Of a DNA stretch of 7,759 nucleotides, positions 4,550 through 7,759 are shown piece by piece. The first letter of the stretch is position 1. Each line of letters begins with the position of its first letter. Source of the DNA: Saprospirales bacterium (lineage in GTDB: Bacteria; Bacteroidota; Bacteroidia; Chitinophagales; Saprospiraceae); the NCBI GenBank assembly GCA_003448025.1, contig DLXL01000275.1, positions 1 through 7,759 of the forward strand, read 5' to 3'. The notes under the pieces were generated by a model. That model was not told where the DNA came from. It searched no databases and was given only the letters and a program-made list of their open reading frames with translations. A program made the translations under genes and the position numbers.

Positions 4550-7537
4550 ATGCGGCACGGATTTTTGTTCCTCTTCCTGTTTTTCAGCTCCCTGAAACCG
4601 GGGCTGACGCAACACCCCTTTACCAAAAACTATCATACGGGCGATGGGCTTCCTTCCAATTATTTGTATTTCACGCTGCAAGACCGCAATGGCTATATCT
4701 GGATCAGTTCAGATGTAGGAGTGAGTCGTTTTGACGGACAAACCTTTACCAATTTCAACACATCACACGGCTTGCCAGATAATGAGGTCTTCACGATGAT
4801 GGAAGACCGGGACGGCCGGATCTGGTTTGCTACACTGAACGGTAAAAGCGGGTACTATTTCAATGGCCGGATATATAATGAACATAACGACTCCCTGCTC
4901 CGCCAATGCAACCTGAAGGGCCTGACGATCAGGCTTTTTCAGCAAGAAGATGGACGCATTGTGTACGCCGGAGCTTTTAAAACGATATTGATAGATCTGG
5001 AAAAACACGAGATTGAGGAGCGGCATACAGACTCCGGGCTGGTGTTGGTTTGGAAGGAATCCGGAAATCGTATCGGAGGCGCTAGCTGGGAAATCGGGTA
5101 CATAGAGTCTGGTGGATTCCGGGCTGTAGCGCCCTGCCCGAGAATGTCGCAAGCGGTACAGGCCATTCCAAAAGGGGATTCGCTGGTGGTAAGTTCAGGC
5201 GGTAGTTTGTTTACATTTAACCGGCATACACTCCAGTTATTGCATGAAAACCGATGCTTAAAACCCGGCAATCAGTTTATTTTTCTGTCTAAATCCGGTA
5301 CCAGGCTTTGGGCCGGCACCCGCAATGGCGCTCATTTACTGGATGCACAAACGCAGGTCTTTGAGAAACATTTGCTACCCGGGCGAACGGTCTCTTCCAT
5401 TCTGGAAGATCGCGAGGGCGGCATCTGGTTCACTACTTTTGAGGAAGGATTGTTTTATGTGCCTGACCCGGCCATTGTTCAGTATTCATTGGCCGACGGA
5501 CTTTTGTACAAACGCGTAATCTGCCTGAGCAGGGATCCACGCCAACGCTTGTGGATTGGTTCGGAGGGCAGCGCTTTTTCCGTTTTTGACGGTAAAACCA
5601 TCCAATCCAGGGTGATTTTCCAAAAAATCGTGACCAATAAAAATATCCGAACCATCCGGCATTTGCCAGACGGAAGCACTTTTGTGGTTAGCAAAGCAGG
5701 CACTTTAATGCTCAGGCAAAACCGCGAAGACCTGCTGATTCACCGCGCTTCTGATGTGGCTTTGGCGCCTGACGGGAACCTGTGGGGCGGCTTGAACGGC
5801 TTGTATATTATCCCGCCGGAACTTGCACGCCAAAAAATGATCCCGGCCCATGCTCCGCTGGATGTTGCAGATGAAAACCAGTGGTACGGCAAACCTCATC
5901 TAACTAATTTCAAAGGCTACAAGGTTGAAAAAATTGAATTTGACGACGAAGGTTATGGCTGGGTTGGCACCCATAATGGTCTGTTCAGGGTAAATGCCGA
6001 CGGCAGGGAAGAAAAAATACTCCCTCATAGTATCCGTGATCTCCTTTTCAACCCCAAAAACCGGCAACTGTGGGCGCTTTGTGAATCCCGCGGACTCTTT
6101 GTCTTGCAACAAGGGAAGATCCGTGACAGCATTGCCATCCGAAATCAATTTGGTGAAGTGATTTGCCGGGATTTGTGCATGGATGATCATGGCAAATTGT
6201 GGGTGGGTACGGCAAGCGGTTTGTTTATGGTACAGGAAAAAAACGGAGGTCTGGATTTAACCAATTTCTGGGGAGTACTTGGCCTGGGATGGGACAAGAT
6301 CAATGCCGTAGAAGTAGTTGGAAATCAGGTGTTTATCGGGAAAGACGATGGTTTGCTTACCATTCCAACCAATACCTTACTTGCCTCGCCTCCTTCTCCG
6401 CCTGTTTTGATTAAATCGGTGAGCGTCAATAATCAGGTCAGAAAATTACAGGACGGGCAGTCCCTTGTGCTCCAATATGGAGAAGGCTCGGTCAATATTG
6501 CTTTTGAGGGCCTTTCTTACCGCGAGCCCCAATACATCCGATACCGGTACCGTATGAGCGGATTGGATACCCTTTGGCGGGAAACAGCGAGCGAAGCGCT
6601 TGAGTTTGCCAGTTTACGCCCGGGCAATTACCGTTTTGAAGTCTATTCTGTGAACGGCGCCGGTGAAAAATGCACCAGTCCGGCTATACTATTGCTCGAA
6701 GTATTGCCACCCTTTTGGATGCGTGCCTGGTTTTATGCCCTGCTGACAGGGGTGTCAGGACTTTTGTTATTTGGTTATGTACGCAGACGGGAAAATCGTT
6801 TGCGCAAGACCTATGAAGTGGAACGGGAGCGTATTGAAAGCGGGCGGGAAAAGGCGGAGCTTCAGAAGAAAAATGCGGATTTAAAAATGCTGGCGCTTCG
6901 CCTCCAGATGAACCCTCATTTTATTTTTAATGCCCTGAATACCATCAAGGGGTATTACGGACAAGATAAAATGGTGGAAGCGAATGCATTTATCGGGAAA
7001 TTTGCCCGCTTGTTGCGTTTGAACCTTGATTATTCAGATGCGCTTATTCCACTGGACCAGGAAATTGAACTCCTGCGGATTTACCTGCAATTGAGTCAGA
7101 TCAGGTATCCTGATAAAATACAATTCCGGATAGAAATCCCCCCGGACATCCAGCCCATGCACACCATGATCCCTTCCATGCTTTTGCAGCCATTTGTGGA
7201 AAATGCGGTGATCCATGGCCTTGCGCCCAAAAAATCGGCCGGGGAGATTGTCATTTCCTTTCGCCTGGCCGGCGAGGAAATTTTTGCATCCATTCAGGAT
7301 ACAGGTATCGGGCGGGAGGCCGCTGCCCAATCAAAATTACGCAATTTACATAAACCATTGGCTACCCAGATTACGAGGGAGCGTCTGCAATTATTAAGAG
7401 GAAAAGATGCGCCAGGGCCGGCACTCCATATTGAAGATCTTTATGAAAATAAGCAGGCCACCGGAACGCTGGTTACCCTGCGCATACCCTTCCAACTCAA
7501 CCAGCATGAACCACATGATCAACGCCCTCATCATTGA
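4550..7537 (+). CDS. Beta-propeller sensor histidine kinase (LytS type)
   Basis: 995 residues. A signal peptide (1-21, ending GLTQ) exports a large periplasmic sensor. Residues about 25-610 form a two-component-regulator propeller, with repeated [DN]xxGxxW motifs such as those at Trp51, Trp92, Trp293, Trp335, Trp471 and Trp551. A Y_Y_Y domain follows (about 655-718), then one transmembrane helix (727-744), a charged coiled coil (746-785), and the cytoplasmic kinase. The kinase is of the His_kinase/LytS family: phosphoacceptor His790 in LQMNPHFIFNALNTI, N-box Asn885 in PFVENAVIHG, and Asp917 in DTGIG for ATP binding. It is not a hybrid kinase: no receiver or AraC domain is attached. The in-frame ATG at 4490 would put 20 polar residues before the signal peptide, so 4550 is preferred. 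It follows tsaC by 81 nt without a visible terminator and overlaps the response regulator. The ligand is unknown. Confidence 0.93.
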   Translation: MRHGFLFLFLFFSSLKPGLTQHPFTKNYHTGDGLPSNYLYFTLQDRNGYIWISSDVGVSRFDGQTFTNFNTSHGLPDNEVFTMMEDRDGRIWFATLNGKSGYYFNGRIYNEHNDSLLRQCNLKGLTIRLFQQEDGRIVYAGAFKTILIDLEKHEIEERHTDSGLVLVWKESGNRIGGASWEIGYIESGGFRAVAPCPRMSQAVQAIPKGDSLVVSSGGSLFTFNRHTLQLLHENRCLKPGNQFIFLSKSGTRLWAGTRNGAHLLDAQTQVFEKHLLPGRTVSSILEDREGGIWFTTFEEGLFYVPDPAIVQYSLADGLLYKRVICLSRDPRQRLWIGSEGSAFSVFDGKTIQSRVIFQKIVTNKNIRTIRHLPDGSTFVVSKAGTLMLRQNREDLLIHRASDVALAPDGNLWGGLNGLYIIPPELARQKMIPAHAPLDVADENQWYGKPHLTNFKGYKVEKIEFDDEGYGWVGTHNGLFRVNADGREEKILPHSIRDLLFNPKNRQLWALCESRGLFVLQQGKIRDSIAIRNQFGEVICRDLCMDDHGKLWVGTASGLFMVQEKNGGLDLTNFWGVLGLGWDKINAVEVVGNQVFIGKDDGLLTIPTNTLLASPPSPPVLIKSVSVNNQVRKLQDGQSLVLQYGEGSVNIAFEGLSYREPQYIRYRYRMSGLDTLWRETASEALEFASLRPGNYRFEVYSVNGAGEKCTSPAILLLEVLPPFWMRAWFYALLTGVSGLLLFGYVRRRENRLRKTYEVERERIESGREKAELQKKNADLKMLALRLQMNPHFIFNALNTIKGYYGQDKMVEANAFIGKFARLLRLNLDYSDALIPLDQEIELLRIYLQLSQIRYPDKIQFRIEIPPDIQPMHTMIPSMLLQPFVENAVIHGLAPKKSAGEIVISFRLAGEEIFASIQDTGIGREAAAQSKLRNLHKPLATQITRERLQLLRGKDAPGPALHIEDLYENKQATGTLVTLRIPFQLNQHEPHDQRPHH

Positions 7538-7759
7538 CGACGAGCCTGCTGCGCAGGTATCCCTCCAGCTCGAAATTGAATTACATTGCCCGCAAATACG
7601 CATTATCGGAACTGCCGGATCCGTTTCGGAAGGTGTGGAGGTCATCCAGGCGCATCCTCAGGCAAGCCTGTTGTTTCTCGACATTCAGCTCACGGATGGA
7701 TCAGGTTTTGATTTGTTGCAACAGGTTAATTTTGATCACCTGAAGATCATTTTCACCAC
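7515..7759 (+). CDS. Response regulator receiver domain, LytTR-type likely (3' end outside window)
   Basis: The first 81 codons of a receiver domain, cut by the right edge of the window. The acidic pair Asp8-Asp9 (ALIIDDEP), phosphoacceptor Asp56 (LLFLDIQLTDGSGFDLL) and switch Thr81 (KIIFT) are all visible. The sequence style and a LytS-type partner make a C-terminal LytTR DNA-binding domain likely, but that part is not in the window. The ATG at 7515 gives the usual short N-terminus; an in-frame ATG at 7506 would add three residues. The gene overlaps the end of the kinase by 23 nt in another frame, so translation of the two is probably coupled and they form a cognate pair. Confidence 0.92.
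   Translation, partial: MINALIIDDEPAAQVSLQLEIELHCPQIRIIGTAGSVSEGVEVIQAHPQASLLFLDIQLTDGSGFDLLQQVNFDHLKIIFT

Overview
The window looks like a chromosomal segment of a member of the phylum Bacteroidota, plausibly from the Saprospiria/Chitinophagia side. Four things point there: start codons with no Shine-Dalgarno sequence, TAnnTTTG promoter elements, a periplasmic beta-propeller histidine kinase of the LytS type paired with a LytTR-type response regulator, and the general character of the proteins. The taxonomic placement is inferred from these features, not from any database match.

Layout. Bases 1-89 hold a short heptanucleotide repeat and no gene. Bases 90-3247 hold four genes on the minus strand, in transcription order: a secreted M61-like (gluzincin) metallopeptidase, a membrane-anchored SH3b-domain protein, a small VanZ-like membrane protein (ATGA overlap with the SH3b gene), and a gamma-carbonic-anhydrase-like hexapeptide-repeat protein. 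Bases 3248-3511 form a divergent intergenic region rich in hairpins and T-tracts. From there the plus strand carries the Sua5/TsaC-type threonylcarbamoyl-AMP synthase (start best placed at 3512), then a 995-residue propeller sensor kinase, whose 3' end overlaps a response regulator that runs off the window.

How the genes work together. The kinase and regulator form a two-component pair, with a large periplasmic sensor and cytoplasmic LytS-type kinase domains passing phosphate to Asp56 of the regulator. The tsaC product makes the threonylcarbamoyl donor for tRNA t6A37 and has no evident tie to the two-component pair. The minus-strand cluster combines cell-envelope proteins (peptidase, SH3b, VanZ) with a housekeeping gamma-CA-like protein. 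Only the SH3b-VanZ pair is clearly translationally coupled.

No defence island, CRISPR array, mobile-element gene or obviously new multi-gene system is visible. The most interesting signals are non-coding: TAnnTTTG elements lying 4-5 nt from two start codons, which imply nearly leaderless mRNAs; a near-perfect palindrome present twice in different intergenic regions, as for a REP-like family; and a run of three adjacent hairpins just upstream of tsaC. The one notable protein-level oddity is the zinc-site spacing in the peptidase.
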